Shown here in pieces: positions 1 to 7,674 of a DNA stretch of 13,436 nt. The position numbers were made by a program, and so were the translations under genes. Numbering within the stretch: position 1 is the first letter of the stretch; every line of letters begins with the position of its first letter. The notes under the pieces are model-generated. The model was given only the letters and a program-made list of their open reading frames with translations, had not been told where the DNA came from and ran no database searches. Source of the DNA: an uncultured Bacilli bacterium (GTDB taxonomy: Bacteria > Bacillota_I > Bacilli_A > RF39 > UBA660); the NCBI GenBank assembly GCA_944332105.1, contig CALVJI010000026.1, positions 1-13,436 of the forward strand, read 5' to 3'.

Positions 1-2
1 GT

Positions 3-785
3 GTAAGTAATAATTATGTACAATTCGCTGGATACTATTGGAGAATAATAAGACAAAATGGTGATGGTTCTGTACGTTTGCTTTATGCAGGAACAAGTGC
101 GAATGCCACAGGAAGTGGCTTACAAATTAGAACAAATGCATTTAATAGTACAAGAATAAATCCAGGATATGTCGGATATATGTATGGAAATACTTTTAAT
201 AGTAGTTATGCAGAGACTCATGCGAATGAAAATGATTCATCTATAAAAACTCAATTAGACAGTTGGTATAAAACAAATATAGTAGATAAAGGATTTAATG
301 AGTATGTAGCCGATTCAGGATTTTGTAATGATCGAAGTTTAGATAGTGGAGATGGAATAAGTACATCAATAACTACTTATTTTGGAGGATTTAGAAGATA
401 TGCAAATCATAATCCGAGTTTGCTTTGTCCGAATGCGAGTAGTGATTTATTTACTGTAGATAATGCTGATGGTAACCAAGTTTTGATGTATCCAGTAGGC
501 TTAATTACAGTTGATGAGTTAATGTTAGGCGGTCTTGCTGATGGTTATTTAAATCAACTTTCTTATACATACTCATCCAGTACTTATTGGACCATGACAC
601 CTATCGATTTTCACTCAACTTATTTGGCAGCTCGTGGGTTTGCTGTTAACTCTAATGGATATGCACAACATGCATTTATAACTTATGCACGTGGTGTAAG
701 GCCTGTCATTAATTTAGCCTCTACTGTTGAAATAGAATCGGGAATTGGGACGGCTAATGATCCTTACATCGTAAAAGTTTCTTAA
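3..785 (+). CDS. Secreted/surface repeat-family protein, C-terminal part (5' end outside window)
   Basis: The reading frame is open from base 3 with no start, so this is the 3' part of a longer gene; the TTG at 78 reads as an internal Leu (context GDGSVRLLYAG). The visible 260 residues show a YYWRIIRQNGDGSVR segment, an FCNDRS motif, a YPVGLITVDE motif, a YWTMTP motif and a GVRPVINL segment near the end, finishing in a short Gly/Asn-Pro tail (NDPYIVKVS). This order of motifs is one I recognise from large paralogous families of extracellular or pilin-like proteins in uncultured gut Firmicutes, resembling DUF6273-type domains; the family name is recalled, not checked. The protein is rich in Asn, Ser, Tyr and Thr and has few Lys, as expected for an exported protein. 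Signal peptide and anchor would be upstream. It is followed 12 nt later by a terminator, so it is the last gene of its transcript. Molecular function unknown. Confidence 0.75.
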   Translation, partial: VSNNYVQFAGYYWRIIRQNGDGSVRLLYAGTSANATGSGLQIRTNAFNSTRINPGYVGYMYGNTFNSSYAETHANENDSSIKTQLDSWYKTNIVDKGFNEYVADSGFCNDRSLDSGDGISTSITTYFGGFRRYANHNPSLLCPNASSDLFTVDNADGNQVLMYPVGLITVDELMLGGLADGYLNQLSYTYSSSTYWTMTPIDFHSTYLAARGFAVNSNGYAQHAFITYARGVRPVINLASTVEIESGIGTANDPYIVKVS

Positions 786-797
786 ATTTTTTATCAT

Positions 798-824
798 GAT
801 CTAGTAGAAATACTAGATTTTTTT
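798..824 (+). terminator. Intrinsic terminator after the surface-protein gene
   Basis: A perfect 8-bp inverted repeat, ATCTAGTA and TACTAGAT, encloses a GAAA tetraloop; a G-U pair can extend it by one. Six T residues follow directly. It lies 12 nt after the stop codon and separates the surface-protein gene from comEA. Confidence 0.85.
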
Positions 825-870
825 GCCTTTATGAAATTTTTTTGAAAAAATTTGCTTTAAAAAAAGGAAA

Positions 871-898
871 TTGGACTTTTTTCTTGTATATGTATAGT
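871..898 (+). promoter_or_regulatory. Promoter for comEA-comEC
   Basis: TTGGAC (871-876), a 16-nt spacer, then TATAGT (893-898) give a reasonable sigma-A type promoter 35 nt before the comEA start. The comEA ribosome binding site AAAGGAGG (922-929) is near-perfect. No competence-regulator (ComK-like) box was recognised, so constitutive expression by the housekeeping sigma factor is the simplest reading. Confidence 0.55.
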
Positions 899-933
899 AG
901 AAGGACATGTTTTCTTCTTAGAAAGGAGGACTT

Positions 934-1557
934 ATGGAACAAGTATTGGAATGGATTAAGAATCAAAAAGTTTTATGTGCCTTTGTTTTTTTAGGAATTC
1001 TTTGCGCTTCGTTTTTGACTTTATATGTAGTTGAGGCAACTGCTGAAGAAGCCTATGTTTGTCCTAAACCAGAAGAGACTATTACGGAAACAACAGAAGA
1101 TGAGATCATCGTAGATATTAAAGGCGCGGTTGTGAATCCTGGAGTGTATCGTGTGAATGAAGGAATGATCGTTAATGACATTATTACTTTAGCTGGCGGT
1201 TTAACTGAAGATGCTGATACTTCAAACTTGAATTTAAGTAAGAAAGTTACAAATGAGATGGTTATCACTGTTTATACAAAAGATGAAGTAAAAGATGCTG
1301 AAAAACAAGAAGCGATTGTCGAAGAAACAGGTAATGACGAAGATGACGACGAAGAGAGTACAACTGGTTTAGTTTCTATTAATACAGCAACTTTGGAAGA
1401 ATTGATGACTTTACCAGGAATTGGCGAAGCTAAAGGAAAAACTATTATTCAATATCGTGAAAGCTGTGGAAAATTTACTAAGATTGAAGATCTATTAAAT
1501 ATTAAAGGCATAGGCGATAGTGTATTTGCAAAATTTAAAGACTATATTACGCTCTAA
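934..1557 (+). CDS. comEA: ComEA, membrane-anchored DNA receptor for transformation
   Basis: ComEA binds double-stranded DNA outside the membrane and hands it to the ComEC channel. The 207 residues show the standard order: a membrane-spanning helix at about 13-32, an SLBB domain at about 57-115 (DIKGAVVNPGVYRV, then LAGGL), a very acidic low-complexity linker at about 120-145, and a helix-hairpin-helix DNA-binding domain at 146-207. The latter has SINTATLEELMTLPGIG (148-164) and the second hairpin IKGIG (190-194). Length is typical for the Gram-positive family. The ATG at 934 is preceded by AAAGGAGG at good spacing. The 3' end overlaps comEC by 38 nt. The comEB gene that lies between comEA and comEC in Bacillus is absent. 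Confidence 0.95.
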   Translation: MEQVLEWIKNQKVLCAFVFLGILCASFLTLYVVEATAEEAYVCPKPEETITETTEDEIIVDIKGAVVNPGVYRVNEGMIVNDIITLAGGLTEDADTSNLNLSKKVTNEMVITVYTKDEVKDAEKQEAIVEETGNDEDDDEESTTGLVSINTATLEELMTLPGIGEAKGKTIIQYRESCGKFTKIEDLLNIKGIGDSVFAKFKDYITL

Positions 1558-3577
1558 TGGGTTTTTATTTCTTTGTTTTCTTGTTGTTGGATTTTATGTA
1601 TTCATTTATTTTTTACTGCCAAAGGAAAGCGTTTATCCTTTAACTACTACTTCATTGATTGGTCAAGTCTCCTCTTATAAGATTGATGGTAATTTTTTTA
1701 GTTTTGTAGTTATGGATAAAGAGGCAGTACAAGTATTCTATTATTTTGATAGCGAAGAAGAAAAAGATGAATGGCTTCAAAAAATGGAATATGGATTGGA
1801 AGTACGAGTGCATGGTACAATGGAATTACCCTCCACGGCGACCATGCCTTATACATTTAATTATCAAGAATATTTGTATTATAAGAATATTTATCGAATA
1901 TTTAATGCAGATACAATTGAAATTGTCGGTCAAAATTCATGGCCTAATCAAATAAAATCTTCGTTATATCGACAAATAAAAAAAATGCCAGCACAAGAAT
2001 ATTTGATTGCTTTTTTGCTAGGAAATATGAATGATTTAGAAACTGCGGCTTTACGAGATAATGGGATTACTCATTTATTTGCTGTATCTGGAATGCACAT
2101 TTCACTCTTAGCTGTTTTTTTGACAAAAGTTTTAAGAAATTTAGGTAGAAAGCGAAATATACTTATTTGCGTTTTTCTTTTTTTCTATGCTTTTTTAGTA
2201 GGTTTTACTCCTTCGGTATTACGGAGTGTTTTTATGTTTTATGGAGTAACGTTAAACGAGTGGGGAAATTTGAAGCTTTCTAAGTTGCGAATTTTTTCCT
2301 TTGTGTTTTTGTTTATGCTGTGTCTTAATCCTTTTTATTTAATGGATTTAGGGTTTCAATATTCTTTTTTAATTTGTTTTACTTTTTTCTTTATGAAGCC
2401 TCATTCTAATAAAATCGTGAATTTGTTTTTGACAAGTGCTGTTGCCTTTTTAGCGAGTTTGCCTATTAGTGCTATTCATTTTTATGAGGTAAATGTTCTA
2501 TCCGTTATTTGGAATATGTTATTTATTCCTTATGTGACCTATATTTTATATCCGTTGTGTGTACTTTGTTTGTTTGTGAACTTTTTAACACCTGTACTAA
2601 CTTTCTTTTTGAATGTTTTCGAATGGTTAAATGTAGGATTACAACAAATTACTATAGGACGGGTAGTGATTCCTTATATTTTTGCTGGATGGTGGCTTTT
2701 GTATTATGGTGGTTTGCTTTTGTTTTTGAAATCAGCCAAGAAAAAATATTTGGGGTATCTTCTTTTGTTTTTATGTGCGGTTAAAGTGTCTAGTAAAATA
2801 AATTTTTCTTATTATGTGTATTTTTTAGATGTTGGTCAGGGGGATGCAGCGGTTATAATTGCGCCTTGGCAAAAGGAAGTACTTCTTATCGATACTGGTG
2901 GACAAATGAATTATAATACTGAAAGTTGGCAAGTGAGAAAAAACAAGGTAAAACAGGCTTCGACCATTAAAACTTTTTTAAATGCCTTGGGGATTGCACA
3001 TATTGATGCCCTTATTTTAACTCATGGAGATTATGATCATGCAGGTAATGCTTTCAATTTACTCGAGCAAATGGATATTCGAAATATTGTCTTAAATCAC
3101 AATGCTTATAATTCGTTAGAACAGGAGATTGCATTTTCTTATGGTGAAAAAATACGAGAAAGTTATCTGCCTAAATCTTTTAAGTGGGATGAATATTCTT
3201 TTCTAATGAAAGATGAGAATGCTGCTAGTTTGATTTACCGTGTAGAGCTTTTTTCTTCAACATTTTTGTTTATGGGAGATGCGACTAAAGCAGAAGAGCA
3301 AAAACTTTTAAAAGAAGATATTCAAAGTGACGTTTTAAAAGTTGGGCATCACGGATCTAAGACAAGTAGTAGTATCTCTTTTTTAGAAAAAGTACATCCT
3401 GATTATGCGATTATAAGTGCAGGTGAGAATAACCGTTATAATCATCCCAGTGAAGAAGTGCTTGATAATTTAGAAACGGTTGATATTCCTTATTATATTA
3501 CGTTTCAAGAGAAAACGATTTGGTTTAAAGTTTCGAAAAAAGGATTAGAAATGTATACGTTATCTTCTTTTTCGTGA
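1520..3577 (+). CDS. comEC: ComEC/Rec2 DNA-uptake channel with C-terminal metallo-beta-lactamase domain
   Basis: ComEC is the polytopic channel that carries single-stranded DNA across the membrane. The 685-residue protein is full length. An N-terminal pair of hydrophobic segments and a soluble domain (about 1-150) precede the Competence domain, with LLGNMNDL near 166, AVSGMHIS near 187 and GFTPSVLRS near 230, followed by several membrane helices to about 430. The C-terminal metallo-beta-lactamase-like domain starts at FLDVGQGDA (about 434) and keeps the metal-binding HGDYDH (502-507), FMGDAT and GHHGS (610-611) motifs, so it may be an active nuclease. The start is uncertain: the GTG at 1520 lies within comEA with only a weak AAAGG upstream, and an in-frame TTG at 1526 is an alternative. 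Either way the genes overlap, which suggests translational coupling. Confidence 0.93.
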   Translation: MYLQNLKTILRSNGFLFLCFLVVGFYVFIYFLLPKESVYPLTTTSLIGQVSSYKIDGNFFSFVVMDKEAVQVFYYFDSEEEKDEWLQKMEYGLEVRVHGTMELPSTATMPYTFNYQEYLYYKNIYRIFNADTIEIVGQNSWPNQIKSSLYRQIKKMPAQEYLIAFLLGNMNDLETAALRDNGITHLFAVSGMHISLLAVFLTKVLRNLGRKRNILICVFLFFYAFLVGFTPSVLRSVFMFYGVTLNEWGNLKLSKLRIFSFVFLFMLCLNPFYLMDLGFQYSFLICFTFFFMKPHSNKIVNLFLTSAVAFLASLPISAIHFYEVNVLSVIWNMLFIPYVTYILYPLCVLCLFVNFLTPVLTFFLNVFEWLNVGLQQITIGRVVIPYIFAGWWLLYYGGLLLFLKSAKKKYLGYLLLFLCAVKVSSKINFSYYVYFLDVGQGDAAVIIAPWQKEVLLIDTGGQMNYNTESWQVRKNKVKQASTIKTFLNALGIAHIDALILTHGDYDHAGNAFNLLEQMDIRNIVLNHNAYNSLEQEIAFSYGEKIRESYLPKSFKWDEYSFLMKDENAASLIYRVELFSSTFLFMGDATKAEEQKLLKEDIQSDVLKVGHHGSKTSSSISFLEKVHPDYAIISAGENNRYNHPSEEVLDNLETVDIPYYITFQEKTIWFKVSKKGLEMYTLSSFS

Positions 3578-3583
3578 TACAAT
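3575..3583 (+). promoter_or_regulatory. Extended -10 promoter for holA, using the comEC stop codon
   Basis: TGATACAAT is a full extended -10 element (TG, one base, TACAAT). Its TGA is the comEC stop codon. No good -35 is visible at 16-18 nt. The predicted transcript start lies about 12 nt before the holA ATG. It would let holA be expressed apart from the competence genes. Confidence 0.45.
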
Positions 3584-3601
3584 AAAAGGGATGGTGGTAG
3601 T

Positions 3602-4534
3602 ATGCAAGTTTATTTAATCGCGACGGATTCTAAATTTTTACTCGATGCTGAGATTTTAAAGATTACACATAAGAGTACCAATTGTATGACATATGTTTAT
3701 GAGAAAAATTTAGAAGAGATTTTAGAAGAGGCAAGTTATTTATCTTTGTTTGGCGAGACGAAATATGTTTTGGTTAAACATGCTAATTTTTTTGGAAAAG
3801 ATAAACTATCTGAAAAGGAAAGTAAACTGCTTGAAAGATATTTAGAAGAGCCTAATCTACAAACTGTTTTGATTTTTATTACGTATGAGCCCATTGATAA
3901 AAGAAATAAATGGGTGACTTTGATTTCACAAAAATACGCTTTTATTCAGTTAGAAGCTCCTAAAAATTATGCGCTGACAGGAGAGATCAAAAAAATGATG
4001 GCTCTTTATAAAGTTTCAGACGGAGCCATTAAATATTTAATTGAAGCTTCTTTAAATAATTATGATTTAATCTGTAATGAAATTCAAAAGTTTTCTTTGC
4101 TATTTAAACCTCATGAAGAGATTACTTTAGCGCAGATGAAAGATATTGTGCCTAGTAATGTAAATGATAATCTTTTTAAATTTACGGATGCGGTTTTAGG
4201 ACGAAAGATGGGCGAGACTTTTAAAATTTATCAAGATTTATTAAGTGTTAAAACCGATGTGTTACAATTATTTAACTTGCTGTTACGAGAGTTTCGGTTG
4301 TTGTATTACTATCAAATTTTAGCCCGTAAGAATTATTCCAAAACTCAGATTTTGGAGCAATTACATTTGCGAGATTGGCAACTAGATAAAATTATTCGTA
4401 ATGCTAGTTTTAATCATTTAGATGACTTACGAAGTTATATGCTACTCTTAGCAAAGATGGATTATCAAATTAAAGCAGGAAAAGTTGATAAAAACATGGC
4501 TTTTACTAGTTTTTTATTAGAATATTTCACATAA
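3602..4534 (+). CDS. holA: DNA polymerase III delta subunit (clamp loader)
   Basis: The delta subunit opens the beta sliding clamp as part of the clamp-loader complex at the replication fork. The 310-residue protein has the expected layout: an N-terminal AAA+-like domain starting MQVYLIATDSKFLL without a functional Walker A motif, a middle part with LSLFGETKYVLVKHANFF (about 48-65) and VLIFITYEPIDKRNK (about 94-108), and a helical C-terminal collar domain including LLLREFRLLYYYQILAR and a final KMDYQIKAGKVDKNMAFTSF segment, all family hallmarks (YqeN in Bacillus). It follows comEC by 24 nt, the conserved Bacillus order. GGTGG just before the ATG serves as ribosome binding site. The rpsT gene that normally follows holA in Bacillus is not here. 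Confidence 0.93.
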   Translation: MQVYLIATDSKFLLDAEILKITHKSTNCMTYVYEKNLEEILEEASYLSLFGETKYVLVKHANFFGKDKLSEKESKLLERYLEEPNLQTVLIFITYEPIDKRNKWVTLISQKYAFIQLEAPKNYALTGEIKKMMALYKVSDGAIKYLIEASLNNYDLICNEIQKFSLLFKPHEEITLAQMKDIVPSNVNDNLFKFTDAVLGRKMGETFKIYQDLLSVKTDVLQLFNLLLREFRLLYYYQILARKNYSKTQILEQLHLRDWQLDKIIRNASFNHLDDLRSYMLLLAKMDYQIKAGKVDKNMAFTSFLLEYFT

Positions 4535-4561
4535 AAAGACCGATTGTTGTTCGGTCTTTTT
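4533..4561. terminator. Bidirectional terminator shared by holA and rnhC
   Basis: AAAAAGACCGA (4533-4543) and TCGGTCTTTTT (4551-4561) form an 11-bp perfect stem with a 7-nt loop. Both strands give a T-run after the GC part. The holA stop codon overlaps the left arm and the rnhC stop codon starts at the right edge, so one structure ends both convergent transcripts. Confidence 0.9.
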
Positions 4562-5493
4562 TAAAGGTATTGAACGTATTTTTCGGTGTTTTTGAAATTT
4601 AATTTAGCGATATCATTTAGTTTATCAGGACCATATTTTTTAACTATTTCGGCAGCTAATTTATCGACATCTTCGCCAGCTCCTTTTAAAATAGGAAAGC
4701 CTATTTCAGTGCTTAGTTCATTCATTTTTACTAAGAAGATATAACGACTTATGCAACTAGCAACGGCAACAGAAGGGCATTTACTTTCGGCTTTTGTAGT
4801 GAAATCAATGTCCATTACTTTTTCTTTGGCTTCTTTAATATGGTCAAAATATTTTTGTGGATATACAAATTGATCGACGACAATCTTATCATAAGATGGG
4901 GTTCTTTTTTTCATTTCAACAAGAACTTTATTGTGGAGAATGGCTTTGATTTTGTTCATATTATAGCCCATTTTTTGATATTTGTTGTATTCTTCATTTT
5001 TTAAAATGAAAGTACAATGAGGTATTTCTTTAATTAGAGTAGGGGCAATTTTGATGATTTTGTCATCTAATAAAACTTTAGAATCGCGAACACCTAAAGA
5101 TTCAACTAAAGAAATTTTATCTTTAGCTACGAAAGCAGCTGTTACAACAATGGGACCAAAGTAATCGCCGGTGCCTACCTCATCTGAGCCAATCGTACTT
5201 TTTTTGTAATTTTCTAAACGTTCTTTTTTTTCTTTTTCTTTTTTCTTTTCGCCGTCAAAGATATTGATTTTTGTACCCGTTAATTTTTCTTCCATCTCAG
5301 CCCACATTTTGGCATCGATATCGGCACTGATACCTTGAAACATTACTTTGCCTGATTCATATAAAGTAACGATTGTATCTGCATCCATCGCTTGAAAAAC
5401 TGCATAAGGTGGGGTTTTTTCACGACGTAAATTTTCATAATATTGAATCATTTTTTCTTTTAATTTGTCACTTACTTTAAAAACAATTGTCAT
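4561..5493 (-). CDS. rnhC: Ribonuclease HIII
   Basis: RNase HIII cuts the RNA strand of RNA-DNA hybrids (R-loops, primers, misinserted stretches of ribonucleotides). The 310 residues comprise an N-terminal TBP-like substrate-binding domain (about 1-80), a Lys/Glu-rich linker (82-98) and the RNase H type 2 fold. The catalytic start is GSDEVGTGDYFGP (102-114), with D104 and E105 as metal ligands; RDSKVL (136-141), VVDQF with D207, and TKAESKCPSVAVASCISRY (233-251) follow. The N-terminal domain and the GTGDYFGP signature distinguish it from RNase HII. It lies 16 nt after a putative metallopeptidase gene on the same strand and probably also has its own promoter (5512-5540). In Bacillus rnhC also sits divergent to cvpA, as here. 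Confidence 0.95.
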   Translation of the reverse strand: MTIVFKVSDKLKEKMIQYYENLRREKTPPYAVFQAMDADTIVTLYESGKVMFQGISADIDAKMWAEMEEKLTGTKINIFDGEKKKEKEKKERLENYKKSTIGSDEVGTGDYFGPIVVTAAFVAKDKISLVESLGVRDSKVLLDDKIIKIAPTLIKEIPHCTFILKNEEYNKYQKMGYNMNKIKAILHNKVLVEMKKRTPSYDKIVVDQFVYPQKYFDHIKEAKEKVMDIDFTTKAESKCPSVAVASCISRYIFLVKMNELSTEIGFPILKGAGEDVDKLAAEIVKKYGPDKLNDIAKLNFKNTEKYVQYL

Positions 5494-5509
5494 TTTTTCT
5501 TCACCGTCT

Positions 5510-6571
5510 TTATTGTACTAAATTTTCTTTAGTTTGTCTATTTGTCTCGACTTTTTTGCGTTCTAAAGTAATAAATTCATCTTTAAAGAAAGTGATTTGA
5601 TTGGTTTGTAAGTGTTCTAAAAAAGGATGAGAAATATCGGTTCTTAAATGGTTTAGATATACTAGTGCTTTTTCTACGTCTTGATGGGCTATTTTATCTA
5701 AGTCTAGGAAAGATAGATAAGAAAAGAAAAGACGAAGATCTCTTAAAAAATTGTTTTCTAAATCTTTATTTAAACGAAGGGGATAGGTGTAACCTAATTG
5801 GTAGTAAGTTTCTGTGATATAAATATGGTTGATATATTTGTATTTTTGCAATGATTGATAAGCTAAGTGAGTAAAGACAAGATTTTCTAAAGCTTCTAAA
5901 AAGACGAGATAATCGGGATCTGGTGAACTATCTTTTTTGAAATATGTTCGTGTTTGTTTATTAAAGAAGAAACCTTCTGTTTCATTTAAAAGAAAAAATG
6001 GGAAGGCTGTAGTTTTTTCTTTCTCAGTGAAAATCGCATGACTTTGTTCATGGATGATGGTTTCGGTTAAATGCTGAGTAGGATAGATTACAAAATAAGC
6101 TTGATAAGAAGGATAATGAAGAGTAAAGGTAATGCCTGCGATATTTTCGTTTGGCATTTTAGAATATAAATATTGACCATTTTGGTTCCAATACAAAAAC
6201 TTTTGATTATAGGGATGAGGAAGAGAATGAGCGAAAGCAGCACTTTCTTTTAGAGCGTCCAAGAAATTGTTAGATAAATTAGAAGATGTAGATAAGGGTG
6301 AAAGTTGAGAATTTTTTAAAGCAATGTCAGCCGCCTTTTTGATAAGGGACCAAAACTTAGCAAGGTATTTTGGATAGAGAGTACTTATTTCTTTTTCTTG
6401 AAAGAAGAGTTTTTGACTATTGTAAAAAAGTTGAATAAAAGAAAAACTTTTTTCAATTTGCTTCATAGCCTTTAGTACTTCTACATCTTGTTTATAAAAG
6501 GGGTGTTGACGGTAGTATTTTAATAATTTTTGTCGACTTGCTAATTCCTCATAATCCCAATTTTTTTTCAT
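5510..6571 (-). CDS. Putative HExxH zinc metallopeptidase, family not recognised
   Basis: I do not recognise this 353-residue protein. Its clearest feature is HEQSH (174-178) inside a hydrophobic helix (ETIIHEQSHAIF), the HExxH zinc signature, followed 19-21 residues later by NETEGFF (E197, E199), well placed to give the third ligand as in gluzincin peptidases. The segment before it (FVIYPTQHLTE) could be the edge strand seen before such helices. There is no signal peptide or clear membrane segment, so it should be cytoplasmic. The protein is rich in Phe, Tyr, Leu and Lys, and largely helical at both ends. The ATG is preceded by GTGAGGGAG. It is upstream of rnhC with a 16-nt gap and divergent from cvpA. 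Peptidase activity is inferred from the motif only; a distant M3-like oligopeptidase relative is possible. Confidence 0.6.
   Translation of the reverse strand: MKKNWDYEELASRQKLLKYYRQHPFYKQDVEVLKAMKQIEKSFSFIQLFYNSQKLFFQEKEISTLYPKYLAKFWSLIKKAADIALKNSQLSPLSTSSNLSNNFLDALKESAAFAHSLPHPYNQKFLYWNQNGQYLYSKMPNENIAGITFTLHYPSYQAYFVIYPTQHLTETIIHEQSHAIFTEKEKTTAFPFFLLNETEGFFFNKQTRTYFKKDSSPDPDYLVFLEALENLVFTHLAYQSLQKYKYINHIYITETYYQLGYTYPLRLNKDLENNFLRDLRLFFSYLSFLDLDKIAHQDVEKALVYLNHLRTDISHPFLEHLQTNQITFFKDEFITLERKKVETNRQTKENLVQ
5512..5540 (-). promoter_or_regulatory. Internal promoter for rnhC
   Basis: On the minus strand TAGACA (5540-5535), a 17-nt spacer and TACAAT (5517-5512) each match the sigma-A consensus at five of six positions. 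It lies at the extreme 3' end of the upstream gene, with the -10 overlapping its last codons and stop. The predicted start leaves a leader of about 12 nt before the rnhC ATG, which has GGTGA as ribosome binding site. Confidence 0.55.
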
Positions 6572-6592
6572 GTAACTCCCTCACTTTTTAAT

Positions 6593-6621
6593 TTGCCTTT
6601 CTGTGAAATTTATATTATACT
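6593..6621 (+). promoter_or_regulatory. Promoter for cvpA-trxA
   Basis: TTGCCT (6593-6598), a 17-nt spacer and TATACT (6616-6621) precede cvpA. The transcript would start near 6628 and carry an AAGGAGG ribosome binding site at about 6640-6646. It overlaps the divergent minus-strand promoter. Confidence 0.5.
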
Positions 6622-6641
6622 ATTTATAGAGTAGAAAGCAA
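6614..6641 (-). promoter_or_regulatory. Promoter for the HExxH gene (minus strand)
   Basis: On the minus strand TTGCTT (6641-6636), a 16-nt spacer and a perfect TATAAT (6619-6614) point toward the HExxH gene. The -10 overlaps the plus-strand -10 of cvpA (6616-6621). Confidence 0.55.
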
Positions 6642-6652
6642 GGAGGAAATTT

Positions 6653-7357
6653 ATGACAATTGTTGATCTTATTTTAATATTAGTGTTTCTGATGGGAGCG
6701 ATAGCTGGGTTTAAACGTGGAGTTATTAAATCAGCAACCATGTTTATTGGTGCGATTTTGGTTATTGTTTTAGCTTTTTGTTTAAAAAATCCCATTTCAC
6801 AATTTTTCTATTCTATTTTTCCATTCTTTAATTTTGCAGGAGATTTCGAAGGACTTACTACTTTAAATATCTTGTTGTATGAAGCTTTAGCGTTTGTCAT
6901 TTTATATGTTTTATTTATGGCTATTTTACAAGTGATCATTAAAGTAACGAGTGTGTGTGAACATCTTTTGAATTTTACAATTATTTTGGGAATTCCGTCA
7001 AAATTACTAGGGGCAGTATTTGGCTTTTTTGAAACGTATATTTTTGTGTTTGTTGCTCTTTATTTATTTAATCAAATTCCCGCGACGAATGTTTTTGTAA
7101 TGGATAGCTTTTTAGCACCAAAGATCGTGCAGTCTAGTCCTGTTTTATCTAATATTACTGCGGATTGCTATAATGCGGTTCAAGAAATTATTAGTATTAA
7201 AGATCAAAATATGGCAGATAAAGAAGAATACAATCGAAAGTGTTTGGAAATTTTGCTTAAACATGGTATAGTAGATATTAGTTCGGTAGAAGAATTGCTT
7301 AATAGTGGTAAGTTACAAATTGAAAATGCCGACGAAATATTAGATGAATATCGATAG
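6653..7357 (+). CDS. cvpA: CvpA family membrane protein
   Basis: CvpA proteins are small polytopic inner-membrane proteins named for colicin V production; in Firmicutes the counterpart is YshB and its biochemical role is unsettled. The 234 residues begin with MTIVDLILILVFLMGAIAGF and GFKRGVIKS (19-27), the family's conserved first helix and turn. Helices follow at about 26-44, 71-97 and 108-140, with the conserved GIPSKLLGAVFGFFE (113-127). The last ~75 residues are soluble and charged. The ATG follows AAGGAGG. It is 11 nt ahead of trxA and clearly in one operon with it. In Bacillus this gene lies in rnhC / zapA-cvpA-polX-mutS2...trxA; here zapA, polX and mutS2 are gone. Confidence 0.9.
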   Translation: MTIVDLILILVFLMGAIAGFKRGVIKSATMFIGAILVIVLAFCLKNPISQFFYSIFPFFNFAGDFEGLTTLNILLYEALAFVILYVLFMAILQVIIKVTSVCEHLLNFTIILGIPSKLLGAVFGFFETYIFVFVALYLFNQIPATNVFVMDSFLAPKIVQSSPVLSNITADCYNAVQEIISIKDQNMADKEEYNRKCLEILLKHGIVDISSVEELLNSGKLQIENADEILDEYR

Positions 7358-7368
7358 GAGGATAATAA

Positions 7369-7662
7369 ATGATTAAATATTTAGAAAATAGTGAAGACTT
7401 CGAAAAAGAAATTCAAAGTGGAAAAGTATTAGTTGATTTTTATGCAGATTGGTGTGGACCTTGTCAAGCTCTTGGTCAAATATTAGAAGAGTTAGAAGGT
7501 GTTCCTGTTTTAAAAATAAATGTGGATACTTTTGCTGAAATTGCTCAAGAATTTGGAGTAATGTCTATTCCAACTATTATCTTGTTTCAAGATGGTGAGC
7601 AAGTAAAGAAAAATGTTGGGTTAGTTTCTTTAGAAGAACTAAAGAATTTTGTAGGACTTTAA
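7369..7662 (+). CDS. trxA: Thioredoxin
   Basis: Thioredoxin reduces protein disulfides in the cytoplasm. At 97 residues it is slightly shorter than the usual ~105. The active site is WCGPC (28-32) in VDFYADWCGPCQ, and the cis-proline loop is SIPTI (66-70) with P68. Both strands flanking the active site (VLVDFYAD, PVLKINVD) and the C-terminal helix (LEELKNFVGL) are intact. A Gln follows the active site where Lys or Arg is common. AGGAGG precedes the ATG. The stop codon sits in the loop of the terminator hairpin. Confidence 0.96.
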   Translation: MIKYLENSEDFEKEIQSGKVLVDFYADWCGPCQALGQILEELEGVPVLKINVDTFAEIAQEFGVMSIPTIILFQDGEQVKKNVGLVSLEELKNFVGL

Positions 7663-7674
7663 AAGTCCTTTTTT
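7653..7674 (+). terminator. Terminator of cvpA-trxA, overlapping the trxA stop
   Basis: AGGACTT and AAGTCCT form a 7-bp stem with a 3-nt loop, followed by TTTTTT. The trxA TAA (7660-7662) is the loop and the start of the right arm. The same hairpin recurs at 9553-9573 in front of the second MazF-like gene. Confidence 0.75.

Noticed and set aside
580..785. C-terminal segment of the surface protein as a diversity-generating retroelement target
   Set aside because: The YWTMTP...GVRPVINL region recalls C-type-lectin-like DGR targets, but it is not rich in AAY codons, and no reverse transcriptase or template repeat is visible.
1053..1268. Minus-strand frame within comEA and similar short frames inside comEC, cvpA and the ATPase gene
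   Set aside because: They overlap well-supported genes, lack ribosome binding sites and encode low-complexity shadows.
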